DNA of 64,000 bases from Streptomyces sp. CB02009 (GTDB lineage Bacteria > Actinomycetota > Actinomycetes > Streptomycetales > Streptomycetaceae). Position numbers and translations under genes: made by a program. Location of the stretch: NCBI RefSeq assembly GCF_001905825.1, contig NZ_LIVV01000005.1:450594-514593 (forward strand). Reading direction: 5' to 3'. Positions 44,246 to 52,612 of the stretch are shown here, piece after piece; position 1 is the stretch's first letter; each line of letters begins with the position of its first letter. Under the pieces are notes generated by a model, which was not told the DNA's origin, searched no databases, and worked only from the letters and a program-made list of their open reading frames with translations.

Positions 44246-44743
44246 ATGACCGTGTACGCGTACGTCGACGGCCCCCTGGGCGAGATGCTGCTGGTCGGAC
44301 AGCTCGCCGGAGGGGGCCGTGCCGTGCTGCGCTCCTTGTCCCTGCCGGGGCAGAAGGGCGCCGTCGAGGTCGAGGCCGGCTGGACCCTGGCGCCCGAGGC
44401 GTTCGCCGAGGCGGCGGCGCAGCTCGGCGAGTACTTCGCCGGGCGGCGCGACCGGTTCGACCTGCCGGTCGACGGGGACGCGGGCACCGCGTTCCAGCGG
44501 CGCGTCTGGCGGGCCCTGGAGGAGATCCCGTACGGCACGACCGTCTCGTACGGGGAGATCGCCCGGCGGGTCGGTTCCCCGGGCGCGGGTGTACGGGCCG
44601 TGGGGACCGCGATCGGGCGCAATCCGCTGCTCGTGGTGCGGCCCTGCCACCGGGTGATCGGAGCCGACGGCGGCCTGCGCGGTTACGCCGCGGGCCTGGA
44701 CCGCAAGGAGCGGCTCCTCGGCCTGGAGGGAGCCCCGGTGTGA
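44246..44743 (+). CDS. Methylated-DNA-[protein]-cysteine S-methyltransferase
   Basis: A 165-residue suicide repair protein removing the methyl group from O6-methylguanine. The acceptor cysteine is C134 in RPCHRVIGADG. The helix-turn-helix region FQRRVWRALEEIPYGTTVSYGEIARRVG and the asparagine hinge (IGRNPLLV) are conserved. ATG 44246 follows GGAGAGGAA. It overlaps the AlkB-like gene by 4 bases, so two direct alkylation-repair enzymes are co-expressed. Confidence 0.92.
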   Translation: MTVYAYVDGPLGEMLLVGQLAGGGRAVLRSLSLPGQKGAVEVEAGWTLAPEAFAEAAAQLGEYFAGRRDRFDLPVDGDAGTAFQRRVWRALEEIPYGTTVSYGEIARRVGSPGAGVRAVGTAIGRNPLLVVRPCHRVIGADGGLRGYAAGLDRKERLLGLEGAPV

Positions 44744-45363
44744 CCGAGGGGCTGTTCCCCCGCGAGCGGGCCGTGATCGCGCCCGGCGCGGTGCACGTGC
44801 CGGCGTGGCTCCCGCCCGCGCGGCAGCGGGAGTTGGTGGACGTCTGCCGGGAGTGGGGCCGGGGTCCCGTGCCGTACCGGCAGACCGTGCTGCCCGGCGG
44901 CGGGGTCATGTCGGTGCGGTCGCTCTGCCTGGGCCGCCCGTGGGTGCCGTACCGCTATCTCGACTCCGTCGGGGTCCCGTTGCCCGGCTGGCTCGTGGAC
45001 CTGGGCCGGGAGGCGCTCGTCGAGGCGTACGGGGACGACGGCGGGTTCGCTCCCGACACCGCCCTCGTGAACTTCTACGCGCCGGGGGCACGGATGGGCA
45101 TGCACCAGGACCGCGAGGAGCGTTCGGACGCGCCGGTGGTGTCGCTGAGCCTCGGGGACCGGTGCGTGTTCCGCTTCGGCAACGAGGAGAGCCGGGGGCG
45201 TCCGTACCGGGACGTCGAACTGGCCTCAGGCGACCTGTTCGTGTTCGGCGGGCCCTCGCGCCGGGCCCATCACGGCGTGCCGAAGGTCTGGCCCGGCACG
45301 GCCGATCCCGCACTCGGGCTTGCCGGACGACTCAACATCACCCTCAGGGAGACGGGGCTCTAG
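44740..45363 (+). CDS. AlkB-type alpha-ketoglutarate-dependent DNA repair dioxygenase
   Basis: A 207-residue Fe(II)/2-oxoglutarate dioxygenase that oxidatively demethylates 1-methyladenine and 3-methylcytosine. The iron ligands are H122 and D124 (MHQDREE) and H177 or H178 (RAHHGVPKV). The 2-oxoglutarate arginines are in RLNITLR (R197, R203). It starts at GTG 44740 inside the end of the methyltransferase gene. The pair forms a small alkylation-damage operon. Confidence 0.92.
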   Translation: MTEGLFPRERAVIAPGAVHVPAWLPPARQRELVDVCREWGRGPVPYRQTVLPGGGVMSVRSLCLGRPWVPYRYLDSVGVPLPGWLVDLGREALVEAYGDDGGFAPDTALVNFYAPGARMGMHQDREERSDAPVVSLSLGDRCVFRFGNEESRGRPYRDVELASGDLFVFGGPSRRAHHGVPKVWPGTADPALGLAGRLNITLRETGL

Positions 45364-45373
45364 GCTGCGGCGC

Positions 45374-46612
45374 ATGAGTGGTGAGCTGCGCCGGTCCCTC
45401 GGTGTCCTCGACGCGGTCGTGATCGGGCTCGGCGCCATGGTCGGGGCCGGGATCTTCGTCGTGCTCGGGCCCGCCGCAGGGGCCGTCGGGTCCGGGGGCG
45501 GGCTGCTCCTGGCGCTCGGGATCGCCGCCGTCGTCGCGTACTGCAACGCCATGGCCTCGGCCCGGCTCGCGGCGCGGTACCCCCGTTCGGGCGGCACCTA
45601 TGTGTACGGTCGCGAATGCCTCGGATCGTTCTGGGGGTACCTCGCCGGCTGGGCGTTCGTGGTCGGCAAGACGGCCTCCTGCGCGGCGATGGCGCTGACC
45701 GTCGGCGCGTACGTGTGGCCGGAGCACGCGCACGCCGTGGCCGTGGCCGCCGTCGTGCTCCTGACAGCGGTCAACTACGGGGGAGTTCAGAAGTCGGCAC
45801 TGGTCTCGCGGGTGGCCGTGGGGCTCGTCCTCGCGGTCCTCGCCGCGGTCGTCGGGGTCGGCCTCGGGGCGGGCGGGACGACCCCGCTCTCCCTCGGCGC
45901 GGAGCTCACCGCAGGCGGGGTGCTGCAGGCCGCGGGTTTGCTCTTCTTCGCATTCGCGGGGTACGCGCGCATCGCCACGCTCGGCGAGGAGGTCCGCGAC
46001 CCGGCCCGGACGATCCCCCGGGCCGTGCCCCTCGCCCTGGGCATCGCGCTCGCCGTCTACGCGCTCGTCGCGGTCGGCGTGCTCACCGTCCTCGGCCCCG
46101 GGGCTCTCGCCGACTCCCCCGCGCCGCTGTCGGACGCCGCCCGGGCGGCGGGCGCCGCGTGGCTGGTGCCGGTGGTCACGGTGGGCGCGGCCGTCGCGGC
46201 CCTCGGCTCGCTGCTCTCGCTGATCCTCGGGGTGTCCCGTACGACCCTCGCGATGGCCAGGGACGCCTATCTGCCGACCGCGCTCGCCGCCGTCCACCCC
46301 CGCTTCCACGTACCGCACCGGGCCGAGCTCGCGGTGGGCGCGGTGGTCGCCGTCGTCGCGGCGACGGCGGACGTGCGGGGCGCGATCGGCTTCTCGTCCT
46401 TCGGCGTGCTCGTCTACTACGGCATCGCGAACGCCTCCGCCTGGACCCTGGGACCCGCGCGCCGGCCGCTCGCCGCGCTCGGGCTCGCCGGGTGCGCGGC
46501 GCTCGCCTTCGCGCTGCCGCTCGGCGCCGTCCTCGCGGGGTCCGGGGTGGTCGCCGTCGGCGTGGTGGCCTGGGCGATCAGTCGAGGACGAGCCGTACCC
46601 CCGCCTTCGTGA
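45374..46612 (+). CDS. APC superfamily amino acid permease
   Basis: A 412-residue integral membrane transporter with about 12 hydrophobic segments. The first helix region GVLDAVVIGLGAMVGAGIFVVLGP carries the Gly-rich unwound substrate motif of the APC family, and FFAFAGYARIATLGEEVRDPARTIPRA is the typical TM6-loop motif. The substrate is not predictable (amino acid or polyamine). It starts 11 bases after the AlkB-like stop and overlaps the convergent barstar-type gene by 35 bases. Confidence 0.88.
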   Translation: MSGELRRSLGVLDAVVIGLGAMVGAGIFVVLGPAAGAVGSGGGLLLALGIAAVVAYCNAMASARLAARYPRSGGTYVYGRECLGSFWGYLAGWAFVVGKTASCAAMALTVGAYVWPEHAHAVAVAAVVLLTAVNYGGVQKSALVSRVAVGLVLAVLAAVVGVGLGAGGTTPLSLGAELTAGGVLQAAGLLFFAFAGYARIATLGEEVRDPARTIPRAVPLALGIALAVYALVAVGVLTVLGPGALADSPAPLSDAARAAGAAWLVPVVTVGAAVAALGSLLSLILGVSRTTLAMARDAYLPTALAAVHPRFHVPHRAELAVGAVVAVVAATADVRGAIGFSSFGVLVYYGIANASAWTLGPARRPLAALGLAGCAALAFALPLGAVLAGSGVVAVGVVAWAISRGRAVPPPS

Positions 46613-47591
46613 GGGCGTCGGCCAGCTCCTGGAACGTCGCGGGACGCCGTCCGCGCCACGGCTGGACACCGAGGCAGGCGCGGGCCACGTCGGCCCGGTG
46701 CCAGACGAGCGTGACGCCCGCCCACTCCTCCCCGAACACCCCGGCCTCGACACCGGGCCCCCGGCCGGGGCCGGACACGGCCTCCCCGAGGGCGCACAGG
46801 AAGGACGCCTCGTCGACCACGTCCGTCCCGTCGAGGTCGTACGTGGCCCCCGGGACGAGCTCCGGGGCGCCGCGTGTCCGCCGGGCGGCCTGCCTCAGCC
46901 ACTCGCCGCGCGCCGCGCCGGTGAACCGCCGCCAGGTGCCGGGCTCGGCGGGCCGGCCGCCGAAGAACAGGTCCCATACCTCGCGGGTCTGCGGCGGCAC
47001 GAGCCGCGCCCGCGGGAAGGCCACGGTCAGGTCGACCAGGCCGCGGTGGTCGGCGGAGGTGTCCCAGCCGGTGATCCGGCCCGCCTCGCCGCCGTGGTGC
47101 AGATCCCCCACCCAGGCCAGGACCCGGTAGTCGACCGTCCCGAAGTCCGCCGCCCCGGCGGCCAGCGCGTCCCGCAGCGCGCCGCGCGGGGAGCAGCCGA
47201 GGAAGGTGACCTCGGTGCGGGTGACCTCCGGCGGCGGCTCGGGCGAGATCCGTATCAGGTTGGCGCAGCGGGCCGGGTGCGGGCCGTGGGCCCGTCGGCG
47301 CGGGGGGCCCGTCGTCTCGACGGTCACGGCGTCCCCGCGTGCGCCGAGGACGCGGACCCCTTCGAGGCGCCACAGGCCGTCGGGAACCTCGACGTCCAGC
47401 GTGCCGAGCGGCGCCGTGCCCTCCACGAGCGCCTCGGTGACGGCCCTGGCCAGCTCCCCGCGCGGCTCGCAGCCGCGGAGCTCGTAGCGCACCGGCGGCA
47501 CCGGCACGGGCTCCCCGTACAGGCCGTCGACGTCCTTGCAGAGGGCTACGGCGTACGAGCCGGAGAGGAGCGCGTACCGGGGGTTCTGCAC
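46578..47591 (-). CDS. Barstar-domain protein
   Basis: A 337-residue protein from GTG 47591, placed immediately after the YccF stop. The N-terminal 240 residues contain two similar segments (GCEPRGELARAVTEAL and GCSPRGALRDALAAG) suggesting an internal duplication of unknown function. The C-terminal about 95 residues (ATYDLDGTDVVDEASFLCALGEA, then VTLVWHRADVARACLG and TFQELADALTKAGVRLVL) match the barstar fold, the inhibitor of barnase-type ribonucleases. No matching nuclease gene is next to it. Confidence 0.78.
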   Translation of the reverse strand: MQNPRYALLSGSYAVALCKDVDGLYGEPVPVPPVRYELRGCEPRGELARAVTEALVEGTAPLGTLDVEVPDGLWRLEGVRVLGARGDAVTVETTGPPRRRAHGPHPARCANLIRISPEPPPEVTRTEVTFLGCSPRGALRDALAAGAADFGTVDYRVLAWVGDLHHGGEAGRITGWDTSADHRGLVDLTVAFPRARLVPPQTREVWDLFFGGRPAEPGTWRRFTGAARGEWLRQAARRTRGAPELVPGATYDLDGTDVVDEASFLCALGEAVSGPGRGPGVEAGVFGEEWAGVTLVWHRADVARACLGVQPWRGRRPATFQELADALTKAGVRLVLD

Positions 47592-47990
47592 TCAGCGCCC
47601 CGCGTAGCCGTAGGCCTGGTCGGTGGGGACGATCTCCTTGCCGAGCGGCAGCAGGGACACCGGGATCATCTTGAAGTTCGCGATGCCCAGCGGGATGCCG
47701 ATGATCGTGATGCAGAGGGCGATGCCGGTGGTGATGTGGCCGAGGGCGAGCCACCAGCCGGCCAGGATCAGCCACAGGACGTTGCCCACGCAGGAGGGCG
47801 CGCCCGCGTCGCGGCGGTCCACGACGGTGTGCCCGAAGGGCCACAGCGCGTAGATCCCGATCCGGAACGCGGCGAGTCCGAAGGGGATGCCGATGATCGT
47901 GATGCAGAGCAGGACGCCCGCGAGCATGTAGCCCAGGAACATCCAGAATCCGCAGAGGATCAGCCAGATGATGTTGAGGATGGTTTTCAC
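47592..47990 (-). CDS. YccF domain membrane protein
   Basis: A 132-residue protein containing two copies of the YccF motif: NIIWLILCGFWMFLGYMLAG...CITIIGIPFG and NVLWLILAGWWLALGHITTG...CITIIGIPLG, each forming hydrophobic spans. Its ATG overlaps the htpX stop by 4 bases and the barstar-type gene follows without a gap, so the three genes form one unit. Function unknown. Confidence 0.88.
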   Translation of the reverse strand: MKTILNIIWLILCGFWMFLGYMLAGVLLCITIIGIPFGLAAFRIGIYALWPFGHTVVDRRDAGAPSCVGNVLWLILAGWWLALGHITTGIALCITIIGIPLGIANFKMIPVSLLPLGKEIVPTDQAYGYAGR

Positions 47991-48850
47991 GGGCGTCGGC
48001 CTGCCATCTGTTCGAGCCGGGCGATCCGCTCGGCCATCGGCGGGTGGGTGGAGAACATCTTGGACACGCCCTTTCCGGGCCCGAACGGGTTCGCGATCAT
48101 CATGTGGCTCGCGGTCTCGATCCGGGGCTCGGCGGGCAGCGGCAGCTGCTTGGTGCCGGCGTCCAGCTTCCGCAGCGCGCTGGCCAGGGCGAGCGGGTCG
48201 CCGGTGAGCTGGGCTCCGGAGGCGTCGGCCTCGTACTCGCGGGAGCGGGAGATGGCGAGCTGGATGATCGAGGCGGCGATCGGGCCGAGGATGAGGATCA
48301 GGAGGTAGCCGAGGATGCCGGGGCCGTCGTCGTCGCTGGAGCGGCCGACCGGGATCAGCCAGGCGAAGTTGACCAGGAACATGATCACGGAGGCGAGCGC
48401 TCCGGCGACCGAGGAGATGAGGATGTCCCGGTTGTAGACATGGCTCAGCTCGTGGCCGATGACCCCGCGCAGCTCGCGCTCGTCGAGGATCGCGAGGATG
48501 CCCTCGGTGCAGCAGACCGCCGCGTTCCGCGGGTTGCGGCCGGTCGCGAACGCGTTGGGCGCCTGGGTCGGGGAGATGTAGAGCCGCGGCATGGGTTGAC
48601 GCGCCTGCGTGGAGAGCTCCCGCACCATCCGGTAGAGCGCGGGAGCCTCGAACTCGCTGACCGGACGGGCCCGCATGGCCCGCAGCGCCAGCTTGTCGCT
48701 GTTCCAGTACGCGTACGCGTTGGTGCCGAGCGCCACGAGGAGCGCGACGATCAGTCCCGTACGGCCGAAGAAGCTGCCGATGACGATGATGAGGGCGGAG
48801 AGCCCTCCGAGAAGTACGGCGGTCCTCAGCCCGTTGTGCCGGCGGTGCAC
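47987..48850 (-). CDS. htpX: Membrane zinc metalloprotease HtpX
   Basis: A 287-residue M48 peptidase that degrades misfolded membrane proteins. Two N-terminal TM helices (residues about 10-27 and 31-48) precede the HELSH zinc motif (133-137) and the downstream EYEAD (205-209) that supplies the third ligand. Two further hydrophobic spans lie between them. The C-terminus FSTHPPMAERIARLEQM is typical. It heads the htpX-yccF-barstar unit. Confidence 0.95.
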   Translation of the reverse strand: MHRRHNGLRTAVLLGGLSALIIVIGSFFGRTGLIVALLVALGTNAYAYWNSDKLALRAMRARPVSEFEAPALYRMVRELSTQARQPMPRLYISPTQAPNAFATGRNPRNAAVCCTEGILAILDERELRGVIGHELSHVYNRDILISSVAGALASVIMFLVNFAWLIPVGRSSDDDGPGILGYLLILILGPIAASIIQLAISRSREYEADASGAQLTGDPLALASALRKLDAGTKQLPLPAEPRIETASHMMIANPFGPGKGVSKMFSTHPPMAERIARLEQMAGRRP

Positions 48851-49009
48851 GGTACGCCCTCCAAGTGGTGCGGCAGGGGAACCCTTTGCTTCGTGGTCAT
48901 ATCCACTCGTCCAGTGGACCCTTCCGTACTGGTCAACGCCAGGCGGGAGGTTCGGGTTCCCCCGGCCGCACCGGGGGCGCCGGGGGCGGGGTGTGGGCCG
49001 TTCGGGTGA

Positions 49010-49459
49010 TCAGCGGGCGGCGGGGATCTTCTCCTCGAAGAGGAGGGTGGGCTCGACCTCGCTGGTGCAGTGGGCGCAGCGGGAGGCGATGGCCGGGATC
49101 TCCGTGTAGCAGCGGGGGCAGTCGCGCTTCTCGGACTTCGGGTCGGCCGCCTCCTCCTTCTTGAAGCGCTCCTGGACCTTCGCGAGCGGGGCGACGATCA
49201 GGAAGTACAGGACCGCGGCGGTGATGACGAACGCTATGGCGGCGGAGATCGCGAGGCCGTAGGGGAAGACGGTCCTGCCGACGTGGAACTGGGCCTCGTT
49301 GAAGTTGCCGACGGTGCCGGTCGCGAGACCGATGAGCGGGGTGATGAAGGCCTTGCTGAAGCCCGTGACGACGGCCGTGAACGCCGTTCCGACGGCCAGA
49401 CCGATGGCCATCGAGATGACGTTCCCGCGAAGTATGAAGTCCTTGAATCCGTTCAGCAC
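49010..49459 (-). CDS. mscL: Large-conductance mechanosensitive channel with C-terminal zinc ribbon
   Basis: A 149-residue MscL: the N-terminal helix GFKDFILRGNVISMAIGLAVGTAFTAVV is TM1 with the gate, followed by the periplasmic loop and TM2 (AISAAIAFVITAAVLYFLIVAPL). After the cytoplasmic helix there is an added zinc ribbon, CPRCYTEIPAIASRCAHC, absent from the E. coli type. The channel opens under osmotic downshock. It is monocistronic between htpX and nuoN. Confidence 0.94.
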   Translation of the reverse strand: MLNGFKDFILRGNVISMAIGLAVGTAFTAVVTGFSKAFITPLIGLATGTVGNFNEAQFHVGRTVFPYGLAISAAIAFVITAAVLYFLIVAPLAKVQERFKKEEAADPKSEKRDCPRCYTEIPAIASRCAHCTSEVEPTLLFEEKIPAAR

Positions 49460-49496
49460 GGTGTTTCCCGCTCCTGGTCTCTCGTCGTGTGGGGGG

Positions 49497-51035
49497 TCAG
49501 AACAGGCTGTTCGCCGCGAAGCGGAGCGCGATCTGCGGGTAGCCCGACAGGACGACTCCGGCGGCGGCGGTCAGCACGATCGCCAGGGTGATCGGTGCGG
49601 GGGCCGTGTGGGGGACGGCGGTTCCCGCAGGCTGCGGCCGTACCGCGCCCTCCGGACCGCGGAACAGCAGTGCGGTCCAGCGGAGGTAGTAGTACAGCCC
49701 GATCACGACGTTGACGCCCATGATCACGGCCAGCCAGCCGAGGCCCGCGTCGACGGCCGCCGAGAAGACGGTCACCTTGGCGAAGAGGCCGATGATACCC
49801 GGGGGCAAACCGGCCAGATTCAGGAGGAAGAAGGCGAGCGCGAGGGCGGCGGCGGGGCTCGTCGCGTACAGGCCCCGGTAGTCCGCGATCCGGTTCTCGG
49901 GGTGCCGGCGGGCGACGAGCGCGACGACCGCGAAGGCGCCGAGGTTCACCACGGCGTACATCAGGGCGTACGCGACGGTGGCGCCGATCTGGTCGTCGCT
50001 GGAGTACGCGGCGGCCGCGATCGGCACGAGCAGGTAGCCGGCCTGGGCGACGGAGGACCAGGCGAGCAGCCGGACCGCGCTCCACGCGCGCGTGGACAGC
50101 TGCCGGAGGGCGGCGACGTTACCGACGGTCATGGTCAGCGCGGCGAGGGCGGCGAGCGCCGGGCCCCACACGTCGGCGTACGAGGGGAAGGCGACGACCG
50201 TCACCAGGATGAGCCCGGTGAAGCCGACGGCCTTGCCGACCACCGACAGGTAGGCGGCGACGGGCAGCGGGGCGCCGACATAGGTGTCCGGCACCCAGAA
50301 GTGGAAGGGGACGGCGGCCGTCTTGAAGGCGAAGCCGACCAGGGTGAGGGCCACGCCCGCCTCGGCGAGCGTCTGGAGCTGGCCGGGGACGTCGTCGAGG
50401 GACTGGGCGAGCTCCGTGAGGTGCAGGGTGCCGGTCGCCGCGTACACGAAGCTGACGCCGAGCAGGGTGACGGCGGTCGCGGTGACCGACGACAGGAAGA
50501 ACTTGAGCGCGGCCTCGCCGGACATGCGGTCGCCGCGCTTGAGGCCGACGAGCGCGAAGGCGGGCAGCGAGGCCACCTCCAGGGCGACGACCAGGGTCGC
50601 GAGGTCCCGGGAGGCGGGCAGCAGGGCGGCTCCGGCGGCCGAGGCGAGCAGCAGGAACCAGTACTCGCCCGCGGGGAGCCTCTCGCGGGTCTCGGTGACG
50701 GAGAGCAGCGCCGTCAGGAGCGCGCCGCCGAGCACGAGCAGCTGGATGACCAGGGTGAAGGTGTCGGCCGTGTAGCTGCACGCGGCGGCCTGGGGGTCGG
50801 CGGTGAGGCAGAAGGTGGAGCGGTCGCCGGCCCGCAGCGGGACGAGGAGGGCCAGCGCGGCGGCCAGGCCGGCGATGGAGGTCCAGCCGAGGACCCGCTT
50901 GCGCTCCTCGGGGACGAACAGGTCGGCGACGAGCACGACGAGGGCGACCACGGCGGTGAGGGTGGGGGGCGCGATCGTGAGCCAGTCGACGGACTGGACG
51001 AGCGATTCGCCGGCGAACGCCGTCACTGGGGTCAT
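49497..51035 (-). CDS. nuoN: NADH-quinone oxidoreductase subunit N
   Basis: A 512-residue antiporter-like membrane subunit of complex I (MTPVTAFAGESLVQSVDWLTIAPP). It has about 14 TM segments and the conserved KRGDRMSGEAALKFFLSSVTA and FKTAAVPFHFWVPDTYVGAP motifs that include the lysines and histidine of the proton channel. Its ATG overlaps the nuoM stop. It is the last gene of the nuo operon. Confidence 0.95.
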   Translation of the reverse strand: MTPVTAFAGESLVQSVDWLTIAPPTLTAVVALVVLVADLFVPEERKRVLGWTSIAGLAAALALLVPLRAGDRSTFCLTADPQAAACSYTADTFTLVIQLLVLGGALLTALLSVTETRERLPAGEYWFLLLASAAGAALLPASRDLATLVVALEVASLPAFALVGLKRGDRMSGEAALKFFLSSVTATAVTLLGVSFVYAATGTLHLTELAQSLDDVPGQLQTLAEAGVALTLVGFAFKTAAVPFHFWVPDTYVGAPLPVAAYLSVVGKAVGFTGLILVTVVAFPSYADVWGPALAALAALTMTVGNVAALRQLSTRAWSAVRLLAWSSVAQAGYLLVPIAAAAYSSDDQIGATVAYALMYAVVNLGAFAVVALVARRHPENRIADYRGLYATSPAAALALAFFLLNLAGLPPGIIGLFAKVTVFSAAVDAGLGWLAVIMGVNVVIGLYYYLRWTALLFRGPEGAVRPQPAGTAVPHTAPAPITLAIVLTAAAGVVLSGYPQIALRFAANSLF

Positions 51036-52609
51036 CGGATGCCTCCGGCGAGGAGCTTCTGGACGGCCGGGTCGGTGAGGCCGAGGAGGACCGCGGGCCA
51101 GAGTCCGGCGAGGACGGTGAGGGCGACGAGCGGGGTCCAGGCGGCGACCTCGTACCCCTGGACGTCGGCGATCGGCGTCTCGCCCGCCGGGCGGGGCCCG
51201 CCCATGCAGACGCGGCGGACGACGAGCAGGAGGTACGCGGCGGTGAGGAGGGTGCCGAAGGCGCCGATCGCCATGAAGGTGAGGAAGGCGGGGCGGCTGA
51301 GGCCCGCGGCGGGCTCGAAGGCGCCGAAGAGGGCCAGCATCTCGCCCCAGAAGCCGGCCAGGCCGGGCAGGCCGAGGGAGGCGACGGCGGCGAAGGCGAG
51401 GAGGGCGCCGAGGCGCGGGGCGCGGCCGTAGAGGGCGGCGCCGGTGGCTCCGGCGAGGGTGTCGAGGTCGGCGGTGCCGTACCGGTCCTTGACCGCGCCG
51501 ACCAGGAAGAAGAGCAGGCCGGTGACGAGGCCGTGGGCGACGTTGGCGAACAGGGCGCCGTTGACCCCGGTGGGGGTCATGGTCGCGATGCCGAGGAGCA
51601 CGAAGCCCATGTGGCCGACGGAGGAGTACGCGATGAGGCGCTTGAGGTCGCCCTTGTTGCCGGGCCGCACGAGGGCGAGGCAGGCGAGCGATCCGTAGAT
51701 GATCCCGGCGACGGCGAAGGCGGCGAGGTAGGGGGCGAAGATCCGCATGCCGTCGGGGGCGATCGGCAGGACGATCCGGACGAAGCCGTACGTGCCCATC
51801 TTGAGCAGGACGCCGGCGAGGAGGACCGAGCCGACTGTCGGGGCGGCGGTGTGGGCGTCCGGGAGCCAGCTGTGCAGCGGCCACATCGGGGTCTTCACCG
51901 CGAGCCCGAGGCCGATCGCGAGAACGGCGATGACCTGCACGGACGTGGTCAGTCCACGGCCGTTGTCAGTGGCCAGTGCCACCATGTCGAACGTGCCCGC
52001 CTTCACGCCGATGAGGAGCAGGCCGAGCAGCATGACGACGGAGCCGAGCAGCGTGTAGAGGATGAACTTCCAGGCCGCGGCCTGCCTGCCCTCGCCGCCC
52101 CAGCGGGCGATGAGGAAGTACATCGGGATGAGGACCATCTCGAAGGCCAGGAAGAACAGGACCAGGTCGAGGACGGCGAAGGTGGCGAGGGTGCCGGACT
52201 CCAGGACGAGGAGCAGCGCCACGAAGCCCTTGGGGGAAGGGCCGGCGGGCATCTTGAAGTAGCTGTACAGCGCGCAGAGGAAGCTCAGGAGCGCGGTCAG
52301 GACCAGGAGGGGGAGGGAGATGCCGTCGACACCGAGGTGGATCCGCACGTCGAGTGCCTGGATCCAGCTGATGTCCGTCGTGGCCTGCATCCTCGACGGC
52401 TGGTCGTGGTCGAAGCCGAGCGCGAGGACGATCGCGGCCAGCAGGATCGCACCGGTGACGGTGACGCCGTGGCGGAGCACGGCCTGGTCGGGCGACTTCC
52501 CCTTCAGCCCCGGCGGGGCGGGGAGAAGGGCGGCGACCGCGCCCAGGAGCGGTCCGGCGACGATCAACGCCAGAAGGAACTGCATCACGGATTCGCTGAT
52601 ATCGATCAC
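51032..52609 (-). CDS. nuoM: NADH-quinone oxidoreductase subunit M
   Basis: A 525-residue antiporter-like subunit from GTG 52609, 3 bases after the nuoL stop. The signature FLAFEMVLIPMYFLIARWGG, AVKTPMWPLHSWLPDAHTAAP and RLIAYSSVGHMGFVLLG blocks are intact and contain the channel Glu, Lys and His residues. The stop overlaps nuoN (ATGA). Confidence 0.96.
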   Translation of the reverse strand: MIDISESVMQFLLALIVAGPLLGAVAALLPAPPGLKGKSPDQAVLRHGVTVTGAILLAAIVLALGFDHDQPSRMQATTDISWIQALDVRIHLGVDGISLPLLVLTALLSFLCALYSYFKMPAGPSPKGFVALLLVLESGTLATFAVLDLVLFFLAFEMVLIPMYFLIARWGGEGRQAAAWKFILYTLLGSVVMLLGLLLIGVKAGTFDMVALATDNGRGLTTSVQVIAVLAIGLGLAVKTPMWPLHSWLPDAHTAAPTVGSVLLAGVLLKMGTYGFVRIVLPIAPDGMRIFAPYLAAFAVAGIIYGSLACLALVRPGNKGDLKRLIAYSSVGHMGFVLLGIATMTPTGVNGALFANVAHGLVTGLLFFLVGAVKDRYGTADLDTLAGATGAALYGRAPRLGALLAFAAVASLGLPGLAGFWGEMLALFGAFEPAAGLSRPAFLTFMAIGAFGTLLTAAYLLLVVRRVCMGGPRPAGETPIADVQGYEVAAWTPLVALTVLAGLWPAVLLGLTDPAVQKLLAGGIR

Positions 52610-52612
52610 GGC

